Positions 1-8,916 of a stretch of 64,000 nt of DNA are shown here, piece after piece. The position numbers were made by a program, and so were the translations under genes. The stretch spans positions 1 to 64,000 of the forward strand of contig CAYMFD010000002.1 of the NCBI GenBank assembly GCA_964389475.1, given 5' to 3'. The notes beneath the pieces are model-generated. The model worked only from the letters and a program-made list of their open reading frames with translations, did no database searches and was not told the DNA's origin. Positions within the stretch are counted from its first letter, which is position 1; every line of letters begins with the position of its first letter. This stretch comes from CAYMFD01 sp964389475 (GTDB lineage Bacteria; Bacteroidota; Bacteroidia; Chitinophagales; Saprospiraceae).

Positions 1-17
1 TCTTAAATTTCAACACA

Positions 18-602
18 ATGAGTTTTATCAAGTCAAAAGGATTCAAGTATTTCAAAAACTTCCTTATCGGTGTGGGAGCCGCAGTCGTAATGATCGGAGC
101 ATTAGGTAAGATTAATAGTGCCCCATGGGGTGGTCCAGCAATTACTATAGGTCTCTGTGTAGAGGCGGGATTATTCTTTCTTTTGGGTATTCTACCTCCA
201 GAAAAAGATTACTACTGGGAAAAGCTATATCCTGGTCTAGAGGCATATAACAGCAATATAGCTCCTCTTACAGCTGGTGAAACAGCAGGTGCTTCGAGAG
301 CACTTAACGCAGATATCGTTGAGAACAATCTAGGTGGTATGGTTACTGAGTTACAGAACATGTCTAAGAGCTTAGGATCGCTCAAGGCACTACAAGAAGT
401 AGACTTTAGCGAAACCTCAGACCAGATGAAGTCTATGCACAACTTCTACACTAACCTTAACAATGCTATGGCAGAGTTAAACAGCACAGTAGAAGATACT
501 AAACTGTATAAAGAGCAAATGGCATCTCTTAATAAGAATCTATCGTCACTAAATAGCGTATATGGCAACGTCCTCAGCGCATTTAACGGTCCTAAGGCGT
601 AA
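18..602 (+). CDS. gldL: Gliding/T9SS motor protein GldL
   Basis: Inner-membrane half of the GldL-GldM motor, which converts proton motive force into rotation that powers gliding and type 9 secretion. The 194-residue product has two hydrophobic helices (about residues 15-32 and 41-61) and a long soluble cytoplasmic tail. Glu49 in the second helix (motif GLCVEAGLFF) sits where the family has its proton-path glutamate. It lies 55 bases before gldM and opens the gldL-gldM-gldN run. The usual upstream partner gldK would lie left of the window. The ATG at 18 gives a normal N-terminus, so the gene looks complete although it is close to the edge. Confidence 0.95.
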   Translation: MSFIKSKGFKYFKNFLIGVGAAVVMIGALGKINSAPWGGPAITIGLCVEAGLFFLLGILPPEKDYYWEKLYPGLEAYNSNIAPLTAGETAGASRALNADIVENNLGGMVTELQNMSKSLGSLKALQEVDFSETSDQMKSMHNFYTNLNNAMAELNSTVEDTKLYKEQMASLNKNLSSLNSVYGNVLSAFNGPKA

Positions 603-657
603 GCTGAAGGAGATATAGTGAAATAGATTATTTATTAACAACATGAAATATTTATAA

Positions 658-2265
658 ATGTCAATACCAAAGGAACCCAGGCAGCTGATGATTAACATCA
701 TGTACCTCGTCCTTACCGCACTACTTGCTCTTAATGTCTCAGCCGAGATATTCAATGCATTTGAGATGGTAGACGACGGTCTTCAAACTGCCAATAAATC
801 TCTTGATGAAGCTAATGCTGCAATGCCAGAGCTTATCAAGGAAGGTGCGAAGAAAAAAGCATCTCTTCAAGAATATGCTGACCGTGTAGATGGTGTTCGC
901 AATCTTAGTAAAGAGGGAACATCTTTCATTGAAGACATCGTTTTGAGACTGATCGATGAATCTGGTGATAGAGACGGAAGTGCTACCCTTAACCCAACAC
1001 CTGATGATGGGGATTGGGTAATGGTTGAGGACAAGCAGGAGCTGAAAGGAAAGAAGAACTACGATGCTACTACTCGTTTTATGGTTGATAACGGGGAAGG
1101 TGATGTTTTGAAGAATCGAATTGAGACACTCAAAACAGAATTTTTGAAGTTCGTAGATGAGCCTGACCGTGCGGCTGTTGCAGCCAACATTCCTCTCAAG
1201 ATAGATGATCAGGCGTGGCGGAATAGCCCGAATGAGAAAAAAGGATGGTCAGACTTTACGTTTGGTCATATGCCTCTAGGTGCCACGATGCCAATTTTCA
1301 CCAAGTTTGAAAATGATATCAAGGCGTCTGAGGCTGCAGTACTTAACTATTTGGCTGGTAAGGTTGGAGTAGGTGGTGAGACGATCGTACTTGACAAGTT
1401 TACGGTCGTATCTGCACCTAAGAAATCGTACATCATCAAGGGTGAGAAGTTCGAGACAGACATATTCCTATCTGCAAGTGCGGGTAAGGATAGTCAGACA
1501 GGTCTTTCTATCTCTGTTAATGGTCAAGGTCTACGTACAGATGCAGACGGTGTGGCCAAGTTTACGCAGACGGCGTCTAATCTAGGTGTGAAGAAGTATA
1601 ATGCTGCTATCACGGTTACAGACCCTGTGACAGGAGATAAAAAGACATACAAGAAAGAGTTCGAATATGAAGTGGGAGAGCGGTCTGTCGCTATATCTCT
1701 AACCAAGATGAATGTATTCTATATAGGAGTAGATAACCCTGTAGAAGTTTCTGCTGCCGGCGTGAATTCAAATGATATCAAAGTTTCGATGTCAGGTTCA
1801 GGCGGTGGTTCTATCAAAAGAAGCGGTGGAGGTTATGTTGTAAATGTGACTACCCCAACTGCCAAAGGTCAATTTGCTAAGATTAATGTAACGGCCCCAG
1901 GCATGCAGGCATCTAAGGAGTTCCGTGTTAAGCGTATTCCTGATCCTATACCGATGCTAAGTAAGAGTAGAGGTGGATCTATGAGTGCAGGTGAGTTTAA
2001 GGCACAGCAAGGTGTACGTCCTGTACTTAGCGGATTTGACTTTGATGCCAAGTGTAACGTTACTGAGTACGTCGTCGTAAGATCACCAAGGAGACAGGAT
2101 CCTGAGATCAAGCGAAATGGCGGTGGTAAGTACACAGGTGAAGTAAAGGGTCTTATTTCCAAAGCATCTGCAGGTGATAGATTCTTCTTTGAGAATATCA
2201 AATGTAAGTGTCCTGGTGACAAGGCATCGAGGCCAATCGGACAGATGGTCTTCAACATCAAATAA
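658..2265 (+). CDS. gldM: Gliding/T9SS motor protein GldM
   Basis: Periplasm-spanning partner of GldL; it is thought to transmit motor torque to the outer-membrane GldK/GldN ring. The 535-residue product begins with one membrane helix (about residues 10-30, MINIMYLVLTALLALNV) and continues as a long periplasmic region of domains. It carries a Cys-x-Cys pair near its end (residues about 522-524). Length agrees with the family (a little over 500 residues). ATG at 658 places the helix directly at the N-terminus. It lies between gldL and gldN on the same strand, and the set is almost certainly co-transcribed. Confidence 0.95.
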   Translation: MSIPKEPRQLMINIMYLVLTALLALNVSAEIFNAFEMVDDGLQTANKSLDEANAAMPELIKEGAKKKASLQEYADRVDGVRNLSKEGTSFIEDIVLRLIDESGDRDGSATLNPTPDDGDWVMVEDKQELKGKKNYDATTRFMVDNGEGDVLKNRIETLKTEFLKFVDEPDRAAVAANIPLKIDDQAWRNSPNEKKGWSDFTFGHMPLGATMPIFTKFENDIKASEAAVLNYLAGKVGVGGETIVLDKFTVVSAPKKSYIIKGEKFETDIFLSASAGKDSQTGLSISVNGQGLRTDADGVAKFTQTASNLGVKKYNAAITVTDPVTGDKKTYKKEFEYEVGERSVAISLTKMNVFYIGVDNPVEVSAAGVNSNDIKVSMSGSGGGSIKRSGGGYVVNVTTPTAKGQFAKINVTAPGMQASKEFRVKRIPDPIPMLSKSRGGSMSAGEFKAQQGVRPVLSGFDFDAKCNVTEYVVVRSPRRQDPEIKRNGGGKYTGEVKGLISKASAGDRFFFENIKCKCPGDKASRPIGQMVFNIK

Positions 2266-2285
2266 TTTTTGCTAAAAGGATAGAT

Positions 2286-3167
2286 ATGAGACGGATTTTG
2301 AGAGTAAGTGCCTTGTTTGCATTCCTAGGTTTTGCTGCAGGAGCATTCGCCCAAGCGCAAATCGTGCCTGGTGATGGTACAAGAGAGTCGGACCTCCCGA
2401 GTGAGAATATGTATATCGACGACATCGTTACGAAGCGTTTGATCACAGAGAATAAGGTATTGCCTTATGAGCCTGTACGTGAGGCTGACCTTGCTTGGCA
2501 AAAGCGTATTTGGAGAGTTATCGAGACGCGAGAGAAGATGAATCTCCCGTTTCGCTATCCTGAGAAACCGCTTTTTACAGTATTTTCTGAGATGATAGAG
2601 AACGGTGACATCACGGTCTTTGAAGACGAAAAGTTTGAGACGCCTATGACCTTCGAGCAGGTTAATGGTCGCCTTAACAAGATCGATACGATTTCGACCT
2701 TCGATTACGATACTTACGTTGAGAAGGTGGAAGTGGTCAAGACGCAGGTTGATCCTCTTGATATCAATAGATACAGACTCAAAGAGATATACTTCTTCGA
2801 CGAAGAGGCTTCTGTGATGAAGTCTCGTATCATCGGTATCGCACCTATTAAGGATGAGAAGGATGCGACGACTGGTGAGACGAAGTACTCATTTCCGTTA
2901 TTCTGGATATACTATCCAGAGGCTCGTGAGCACCTTTCTAAGCAGATGGTGTTTAATGAGAATAACGATATGGCGCCTATGACATGGGCAGATCTATTTG
3001 AGAAGAAGTTCTTTGCAAGTTACATCACCAAGAAGTCTAACGTACTTGATTACAGAGTGGAGGACTTTTATCTTGGCTATGATAGAGCGGGTATAGATCG
3101 CTTACTCGAGTCTGAGAAGATTAAGAACGAGTTGCTCAATTTCGAGCATGATTTGTGGACTTACTAG
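2286..3167 (+). CDS. gldN: Gliding/T9SS ring protein GldN
   Basis: Periplasmic component that forms the outer-membrane-associated ring with GldK (PorK/PorN in Porphyromonas) and is needed for type 9 secretion. The 293-residue product has a cleavable signal peptide (residues 1 to about 22, ending AFAQA) and the conserved GldN body, with motifs such as LTEN-like VLPYEPVREADL after residue 50 and a C-terminal domain ending LLNFEHDLWTY. It starts 20 bases after gldM stops and is followed by a strong terminator, so it ends the operon. Confidence 0.95.
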   Translation: MRRILRVSALFAFLGFAAGAFAQAQIVPGDGTRESDLPSENMYIDDIVTKRLITENKVLPYEPVREADLAWQKRIWRVIETREKMNLPFRYPEKPLFTVFSEMIENGDITVFEDEKFETPMTFEQVNGRLNKIDTISTFDYDTYVEKVEVVKTQVDPLDINRYRLKEIYFFDEEASVMKSRIIGIAPIKDEKDATTGETKYSFPLFWIYYPEAREHLSKQMVFNENNDMAPMTWADLFEKKFFASYITKKSNVLDYRVEDFYLGYDRAGIDRLLESEKIKNELLNFEHDLWTY

Positions 3168-3188
3168 TCTACTGAGATAACAGATAGT

Positions 3189-3227
3189 AAAGCCCCGAAA
3201 ACGTAGCGTTTTCGGGGCTTTTTTTGT
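3189..3227 (+). terminator. Rho-independent terminator after gldN
   Basis: A perfect 15-bp inverted repeat (arms 3189-3203 and 3207-3221, sharing AAAGCCCCGAAAACG) with a three-base loop is followed directly by a T-run. It lies 21 bases after the gldN stop codon and closes the gldLMN transcript. Confidence 0.93.
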
Positions 3228-3565
3228 TCTATGGTTGGGACTGATTGTCGGTATGGCTTTAGATCGAGAGCCGCCACTACAAGGGTATGATATGACTTAT
3301 CTCACTACGGGGGGAGTAAGATTATACCGATTACTATTTAAAATGACACTAATTGCATTAGCGTCTTTAAATATGTATCGGCATTATATCACGCTAGAGT
3401 GCGGAAAGTTAAGTCAGAAATGGTATTAGTGGGGTTTTTAGCGCTGCGGGTGGAACCGCACAGCGCTAACATGAGATAATGAAAAGGGTGCTGGAAATAG
3501 AACTCTCATCGCAAGTGTCCGTTGGGCCACCCAAGAATCACGATCAAAGTGATGTTAGCTGATAC
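3228..3565. other. Intergenic stretch without a supported gene
   Basis: About 340 bases between the gldN terminator and the convergent DUF4294 gene. It holds one small TTG-started open frame of 64 codons (3235-3429) with no recognisable family, coding signal or promoter, which I do not call. It also contains the inverted repeat at 3438-3469. I see nothing else in it. Confidence 0.6.
3438..3469. repeat. Intergenic inverted repeat (TTAGCGCTGCGG type)
   Basis: Left arm TTAGCGCTGCGG at 3438-3449 pairs with CCGCACAGCGCTAA at 3456-3469, with a two-base bulge in the right arm. The same 12-base arm recurs at 16359-16370 in a second intergenic palindrome, so this is probably a dispersed hairpin element. 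There is no T-run on either side, so an ordinary terminator is unlikely. Confidence 0.6.
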
Positions 3566-4291
3566 CTACGACTTCTTTTTCTTATTGCCGAGCTTGACAT
3601 ACTTGAGGGTAGGGCTCGTAGGTAGGTCGTAGGATATGTCGTAATCCTGTAGTACGATGTCTAAAATCTTATACTGGCCATAGGTGTAACCTTCCTTGAG
3701 GTCGTAGCTGTAGAGCTTAGACGCTGTATTCCAGTAGAAGGCTGCGAAGCGACCTTTTACACCTTTGATAAGCTGGAACATCGACTGGCCGAGCTCTTTT
3801 TCGATCATCTTGATCATGATCTTGCCTTGCAGCTTGGTGAGTTTGCTGAGCGGTTCTTCAAACTCTTGCTTGAGTTGCTTCTCTAGTCGCTTGATCTCTT
3901 TCTTACGCTTGCGTCGAGATAGGTTAGCCTCGGCGTACTCTACCTCCTTAAAGATCTTGATGGCCTCCTTGGCGTAGGGGTAGACCTTGGTGGCGTAGCG
4001 TCTAAATTTATAGTACTTGCGCTTTTCGTCGGCATTGGCAAAGTCCCTAGGAGCGGTCACACTGATATTGGGGATGTCCGCCAGTATCAAGGTATCACCC
4101 TCAGCCGTGATAATGGCGCTGTACACCTGTCCGCCTAGGTTTATTTCTTCGACCATGGTTGAGAGCTCGTCTAGGCTGTCTTGTGAGACGAATACGGTAT
4201 CACTTTCGATACTAGGATCGGTCTGGCCTACAGCTAGGTGGGCTATGGTGGTCAGTAGCACTAGGGCTATGATGGATGGAGCGATGCGCAT
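3566..4291 (-). CDS. DUF4294 family exported protein
   Basis: A 241-residue protein of the Bacteroidota-specific DUF4294 family; its function is unknown. A signal peptide covers residues 1 to about 22. A short acidic region follows, then the conserved core starting near residue 88 with the pattern KRKYYKFRRYATKVYPYA, then a Lys/Glu-rich, probably coiled-coil stretch (about 115-150) and a second conserved block (MFQLIKGVKGRFAAFYWN). The C-terminus is basic (GNKKKKS). It converges on gldN. No close partner is visible, since the next minus-strand gene lies about 95 bases upstream and encodes a separate secreted protein. Confidence 0.8.
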   Translation of the reverse strand: MRIAPSIIALVLLTTIAHLAVGQTDPSIESDTVFVSQDSLDELSTMVEEINLGGQVYSAIITAEGDTLILADIPNISVTAPRDFANADEKRKYYKFRRYATKVYPYAKEAIKIFKEVEYAEANLSRRKRKKEIKRLEKQLKQEFEEPLSKLTKLQGKIMIKMIEKELGQSMFQLIKGVKGRFAAFYWNTASKLYSYDLKEGYTYGQYKILDIVLQDYDISYDLPTSPTLKYVKLGNKKKKS

Positions 4292-4387
4292 GACAGTATG
4301 GTATTAGTACTACCTTATGACGGAGCAGGGTAGTCTACTGGTTACTTCCCATTAACGAATTATCGAATTCTTAAGTACTTGGTACGC

Positions 4388-5494
4388 CTATGGTAGCAGC
4401 GATTTCTCTTGGGCATAGGCACCACTAGCGTCGGTAATGCGTGCTATGATTATACCTTGGGCATGTACGGTGAGCCGATAGCTAGAGCTGCCACTGATGC
4501 TCTCTGCCCTTAGTAATCTGCCACTGATATCAAATACTTGTAACGTATAGTCTGTAGCTGGATCGAGTTTACTTACTGTGATGTCAGCTAAGTGGTCTAG
4601 TGAGGGTAAGATCCTGATGTCTGCGTCTAGCTTGCTGACTTGCGGCGTATAGACCGGTGCTGCGACATTTTTGTAATTGTGGTCTCGTTGTTTTACAAGC
4701 TGTAGTTTGTCATCGCATCTAGCGCTGTAGTATACTTCCTTGAGGCATTGACCGGCTTCGTTGTGGTATATGGTATCACGCTTTATAAGTCTATTGTCGG
4801 TGTCTGGATGTTTGTAGTGCTTGATAACTGTTGCGTTGTCATTGGCTGCTTGATAGCGGGTCAGGTCAGTAGCTATTTGGATTTTGAGATCAGTCACCTT
4901 TCTGCTCTGCAACTGTCCAGGACCCGAGTAGTCCATCTCTTCTAGTTTATGCGTGTGTAGCGAGTCTCCTTTATAGACTAGGTGTTCGTAGCGGCGTAGG
5001 TTGTTGTCATTATCGTAGTCTAGGTAGGCCTTGGTCGTGCTATGCTGGTGCCAGCTGCCATCTTTGTAATAGTAGTCGTCGATGTCTTGCTCCCCAGTGG
5101 TGATGTGATTGATCTGCTTGTCCGTTAAGGGCATGAGTTCGCCAGCATAGGTGTGCCACTGCATCTGTCTAGTCCTCCTACAGTCTGCATCATACTCGTA
5201 GGCGGTAATGCGTGTCACGCTACCCTGGTCGTCATAGACTAGCATAGAGTCTAGTAACTTGATGTCTCCGCAGTTGTGATAGACCTTCTCTACCTGCCCA
5301 TGCGTCTCTCTGAGATAGCGATCTGTCTCCGTTAGTTGGACGGTTGCTCGTAGCTCTTGCTCCGCACTAGTTGCTTCTGATTCTGCTACTACGGCATCTT
5401 CGCTGTAATGCGTCGTATTGACAACGTGTAGTGACTCTTGAGCTGTGGCACCCATACTCAGGGCAAGTAGTGCAGGCATCAAATACTTAAACAT
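4388..5494 (-). CDS. Secreted protein with T9SS type A sorting domain
   Basis: A 368-residue exported protein of unknown role. The signal peptide covers residues 1-19 (ending ATAQ). The middle region (about 75-270) is rich in Tyr, Asp and Arg and contains loose repeats such as VTRITAYEYD and NNLRRYEHL, resembling YD-type beta-strand repeats that mark text-like RHS proteins. The last 75 residues form a type A sorting domain, with YTLQVFDISGRLL and a final beta-strand, so the protein should pass the outer membrane through the type 9 machine and be anchored or released at the surface. The gene stands alone; its neighbours on the same strand are about 80-100 bases away. Confidence 0.8.
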   Translation of the reverse strand: MFKYLMPALLALSMGATAQESLHVVNTTHYSEDAVVAESEATSAEQELRATVQLTETDRYLRETHGQVEKVYHNCGDIKLLDSMLVYDDQGSVTRITAYEYDADCRRTRQMQWHTYAGELMPLTDKQINHITTGEQDIDDYYYKDGSWHQHSTTKAYLDYDNDNNLRRYEHLVYKGDSLHTHKLEEMDYSGPGQLQSRKVTDLKIQIATDLTRYQAANDNATVIKHYKHPDTDNRLIKRDTIYHNEAGQCLKEVYYSARCDDKLQLVKQRDHNYKNVAAPVYTPQVSKLDADIRILPSLDHLADITVSKLDPATDYTLQVFDISGRLLRAESISGSSSYRLTVHAQGIIIARITDASGAYAQEKSLLP

Positions 5495-5577
5495 GGGGGG
5501 TACATTAGTTCAATCACTAATGTAAGCTATGTTACAGTTGTGGCCCTCGATCTTGTCTGATAGAATTGACGGGTATT

Positions 5578-8259
5578 TTACATTGTTCGGTAATAGCGTA
5601 TACCACACTCCAGGTAGTCGAGGTAGCTATCTACACCGGCTTGGTAGGGTCTAGGGTGGGTAATGACCTCTTCTTCAGGCGTAACCATGATGTAAAGCGG
5701 TTGCGAGTTTTGGCTGAAGTTAGCTACCTGAAAGTCTGCCCACTTACTACCCACGTTTCGCTTCTTCTTACCATCGATGGCGGACTGATAAGGCTGTGCT
5801 AGTGCCTCGCGATCATCTACATATAGAGAGACCAAGACGACGCTATCGTTAAGGAATGACCGTACCTTGTCCTGTACCCAGATATTGTCCTCGGTCCGTC
5901 GGCAGTTCTGACAGCCATGTCCTGTAAAGTCGATAAATACCGGCTTACCTACTTCCTTAGCATAAGCTAGACCTTCTTCGTAGTCCTTAAACATGGTGAT
6001 GTTGTTGGCACCTTTGGTCACACTGCCGTAGGTGGCTTTGAGACTAGGGTCGACCTTCTGCTGATCGAGGAACATATTGTAGTTGACGGGCGGAGAAAAT
6101 CCACTTGTCAGCCACAGCGAGTTGTAGATACCCGTATTATCATTGATGGTAAAGCCCGTCATAAGGTAGATCCCTAGCGCTGCGAATGTAGCGCCGATCG
6201 CTTTGCGAGCGAGGCTCAGTTTCTTAATAGGGCTGTCATGCGGGAACTTGATGAAGCCAAATAAGTAAAGCGCTATCGCTATACAAACGAGGATCATGAT
6301 AAGCATAAAGGTCTCGTACTTGAGGATGCCCCAGTGCTGCGTGAGGTCTGCCGTGGATAAAAATTTAAAAGCGAAGCCCACTTCTAAAAATCCTAGGACG
6401 ACCTTAACGCTATTCATCCATCCGCCAGACTTGGGTAGGCTATTGAGCCATGCCGGGAATGCTGCAAAAAGTCCAAACGGTAGAGCTAGTGCGGCGCTAA
6501 AGCCAAACATAACAACGAGTGGCCCCATCAGGCCACCATTAGCAGCTGCTACGAGTGCAGAGCCTACGATGGGGCCCGTACAACTAAAACTAACCAGGGC
6601 AAGCGTAGCCGCCATAAAAAATATACCGAGCAGACCGCCTTTGTCTGCCATGCTATCACTCTTAGTCGACCAGCTACTCGGTAGCGTGATCTCGTAGAAG
6701 CCAAAGAAACTAAAGGCAAATACGATGAAAATCACAAAGAAGATCGTGTTGGCGATCCAGCTCGTGGACAACTGGTTAAGCGCTTCTGGACCTAAGAATA
6801 CGGTGATGAGTAGACCTAGGATGACGTAGATAAGTATGATGGATAGGCCATAGATCAGCCCATTGACCCAGCCCTTACGCTTGGTGTCTTTGGTAAAAAA
6901 GCTAACCGTAATCGGGATCATAGGGAATACGCAAGGTGTCATAAGGGCTGCGAAGCCACCGATGATACCAGCGAGTAGTAGCCAGATGAGTCCGTCTTTC
7001 TTCTCTGCTCCTCCAGCTCCACAGTCGCTTAGTGGTGACTGACCGGAAGCCTTTAGTATAGGTCTGGTCACGTCTACTTGATCGCCAGTAGGTACTACTG
7101 CGCCTGCAGTGGATGGCGTATTGTAGGGTACGACCTTTCCACTTCCTTTTAGGTCAAAGGCAAAGCTCTCGTCTGGTAGTTTGGTACAAGCTCGATCGTT
7201 GCAAGCCATGCTCTCGATATATCCCTTGACGAGTAGAGATGGGTCTGTGACTCGGACACGTTGCTTGGTGATAAAGGCCTCATCAGCTAGGTACTTAATG
7301 ACCGTCACATTATCAAAGATCGGCTCTGGTCCTACCTTCTTATGGCCTGTCTCCACAGGGTCACCGACTAGCTCGATCCCGTCCATTTCTTCGTAGTTGA
7401 TCGTAGTCGGTATGGGGCCATCAATGTTACTGTCCTTACCGTAGGTCGTCCAGCCTTCTTCTATATCCGCCTGGTAGATGAGGTCGTAGGTAGTATCATC
7501 AATCTTCTGGACGGATAGGTTCCATACTACCGGAGCCACCATGTTGCCAGTTGGTGGAGCTTCTTCTGCTTGGTCGGACTCAGTATTAAGTACGATTGCT
7601 GTCTTGTCGGCACTAGGCTCGCTATCGGGCATGGTGACATTACCGATTGAGGTAGCCTTTTTGGTAGGAGTGGCCTTAGCAGCTGGCGTCACTGTTTTGA
7701 TAGCCGTCTTGACGTCTGCTGTAGTTTCTGTCACCTTGGTACTAACTGTACTTGTAGCACTAGGTGCAGCCTTAGATACTGAGCTTGCTAGGTCGAAGCT
7801 AAAGTCGACATCACTCGGCGGTAGGCACCTTTTTTTATCGCAGGTCATATACGTCAGGTACCCGGAGAGACTGGCGCTAGGGTCCTTGATCTTAACTTTT
7901 TGCTTGATCACGTAGGGTTCGTCGCTGAGGAACTTGATAACGTCCAGCTCGAATATCTTGTCGTAACCACTCTTCTTCTTACCAGTCTCTACTGATTCGC
8001 CTATAAGCTCGATGCCGTCAGCGTTTTCGTAGACGATAGAGGTAGGTACCGGGCCTTCGTCGCTGGTGTACTGAGAGTAGACGTTCCACCCATCGTCAAT
8101 AGTAGCGGTGTAGATCAGTTCTGCGGTATTGTCAGGTCCCGCTTTTACTTCCCAACTCCAAGATACTGGGTCTAGTACTTGAGCGAAGGCCAGATGGCAT
8201 ATGCTGAGCAGTACGATTGCTGTCAATAATCTCTTGATCATAGGTCTCAATGGTCTCAT
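5578..8259 (-). CDS. DsbD-like thiol:disulfide interchange protein with doubled N-terminal domain
   Basis: Predicted to carry electrons from the cytoplasm across the inner membrane to exported proteins. The 893 residues contain: signal peptide (1-26); a DsbD-alpha-like domain (about 27-160) with MTCDKKRCLPP; a Thr/Ala-rich linker; a second such domain (about 240-375) with MACNDRACTKLP; a CcdA-like membrane core (about 425-700) with the family cysteines in MTPCVFPMIPITVSFF and FSCTGPIVGS; and a C-terminal thioredoxin domain with Cys783-Gln-Asn-Cys786 (GHGCQNCRR). E. coli DsbD has one N-terminal domain; here it is duplicated. A short gene upstream (8315-8761) encodes a third copy alone. The upstream Met at residue 1 gives a plausible signal; Met7 is an alternative start. 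Confidence 0.88.
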   Translation of the reverse strand: MRPLRPMIKRLLTAIVLLSICHLAFAQVLDPVSWSWEVKAGPDNTAELIYTATIDDGWNVYSQYTSDEGPVPTSIVYENADGIELIGESVETGKKKSGYDKIFELDVIKFLSDEPYVIKQKVKIKDPSASLSGYLTYMTCDKKRCLPPSDVDFSFDLASSVSKAAPSATSTVSTKVTETTADVKTAIKTVTPAAKATPTKKATSIGNVTMPDSEPSADKTAIVLNTESDQAEEAPPTGNMVAPVVWNLSVQKIDDTTYDLIYQADIEEGWTTYGKDSNIDGPIPTTINYEEMDGIELVGDPVETGHKKVGPEPIFDNVTVIKYLADEAFITKQRVRVTDPSLLVKGYIESMACNDRACTKLPDESFAFDLKGSGKVVPYNTPSTAGAVVPTGDQVDVTRPILKASGQSPLSDCGAGGAEKKDGLIWLLLAGIIGGFAALMTPCVFPMIPITVSFFTKDTKRKGWVNGLIYGLSIILIYVILGLLITVFLGPEALNQLSTSWIANTIFFVIFIVFAFSFFGFYEITLPSSWSTKSDSMADKGGLLGIFFMAATLALVSFSCTGPIVGSALVAAANGGLMGPLVVMFGFSAALALPFGLFAAFPAWLNSLPKSGGWMNSVKVVLGFLEVGFAFKFLSTADLTQHWGILKYETFMLIMILVCIAIALYLFGFIKFPHDSPIKKLSLARKAIGATFAALGIYLMTGFTINDNTGIYNSLWLTSGFSPPVNYNMFLDQQKVDPSLKATYGSVTKGANNITMFKDYEEGLAYAKEVGKPVFIDFTGHGCQNCRRTEDNIWVQDKVRSFLNDSVVLVSLYVDDREALAQPYQSAIDGKKKRNVGSKWADFQVANFSQNSQPLYIMVTPEEEVITHPRPYQAGVDSYLDYLECGIRYYRTM

Positions 8260-8314
8260 AGTGTGCGATCACGCAAAGTAAAGAAAAACGATGGTGGCTA
8301 GATTGCTAGCGGGA

Positions 8315-8761
8315 CTACAGTGTCGCCGAGAAAGCAATTTCTTTGGGAGGTAGACACCTAGAGCCGTCACAGGTCATAAAGCGTAGTGTCCCAGAGATAG
8401 TGGGTGTATCTTCTGTGGTGGTAAAGGCCTGCCTAAACTCTGCCTGACCCAAGAACTTGACCGTAGTCAGCTCAAATAGATCACTGTGCTTGCTTATCGC
8501 CTCAGAGACCTCCTCTGTATTTCCCACCAAGGTGACGCTGTCGTCGTACGTAAAGGTAGTAGGTACGGGGCCGTCAGGATCAGTAAACTGGCTGTATAGG
8601 CACCAGTCGCCATCCATGTCGGCGGTCGATACGAGGACGTAGTGGCCGTCCATATCGGTGGCCTCAATACTGTGTGTCCACGTTACTGGGTTGGTGTTTT
8701 GGCTGGCACCTACTTGACATAGAAGTAAGGTCAGGAGGGCAAGCATAGTTGACTTTAGCAT
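8315..8761 (-). CDS. Stand-alone DsbD-alpha-like domain protein
   Basis: A 148-residue exported protein made of a signal peptide (1 to about 20) and one DsbD N-terminal-like immunoglobulin fold. It matches both N-terminal copies in the adjacent large DsbD-like protein: DWCLYSQFTDPDGPVPTTF parallels their YSQYTSDEGPVPTS and GPIPTTINY segments, and its MTCDGSRCLPP cysteine pair parallels theirs. It lies 55 bases upstream of that gene on the same strand, so it is probably co-transcribed and may receive electrons from it. Inference: a soluble periplasmic shuttle that arose by local duplication. It has no membrane or thioredoxin domain. Confidence 0.8.
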   Translation of the reverse strand: MLKSTMLALLTLLLCQVGASQNTNPVTWTHSIEATDMDGHYVLVSTADMDGDWCLYSQFTDPDGPVPTTFTYDDSVTLVGNTEEVSEAISKHSDLFELTTVKFLGQAEFRQAFTTTEDTPTISGTLRFMTCDGSRCLPPKEIAFSATL

Positions 8762-8916
8762 AGGATAGCTTTCTTATCGATGATATACCTGTCAGCGCTT
8801 ACAGTACGTATGCGATGACGTGGTAATGTGTTTTCAATCTACACATTGCAAAGCTAATACCAATACCGGCCTGAGTGCCTTGTAGCACGGCTGTTTAATG
8901 CTACATTAACGCAGCT

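Noticed and set aside
3235..3429. 64-codon TTG-started open frame after the gldN terminator
   Set aside because: No promoter, family or compositional support; it lies directly behind a strong terminator.
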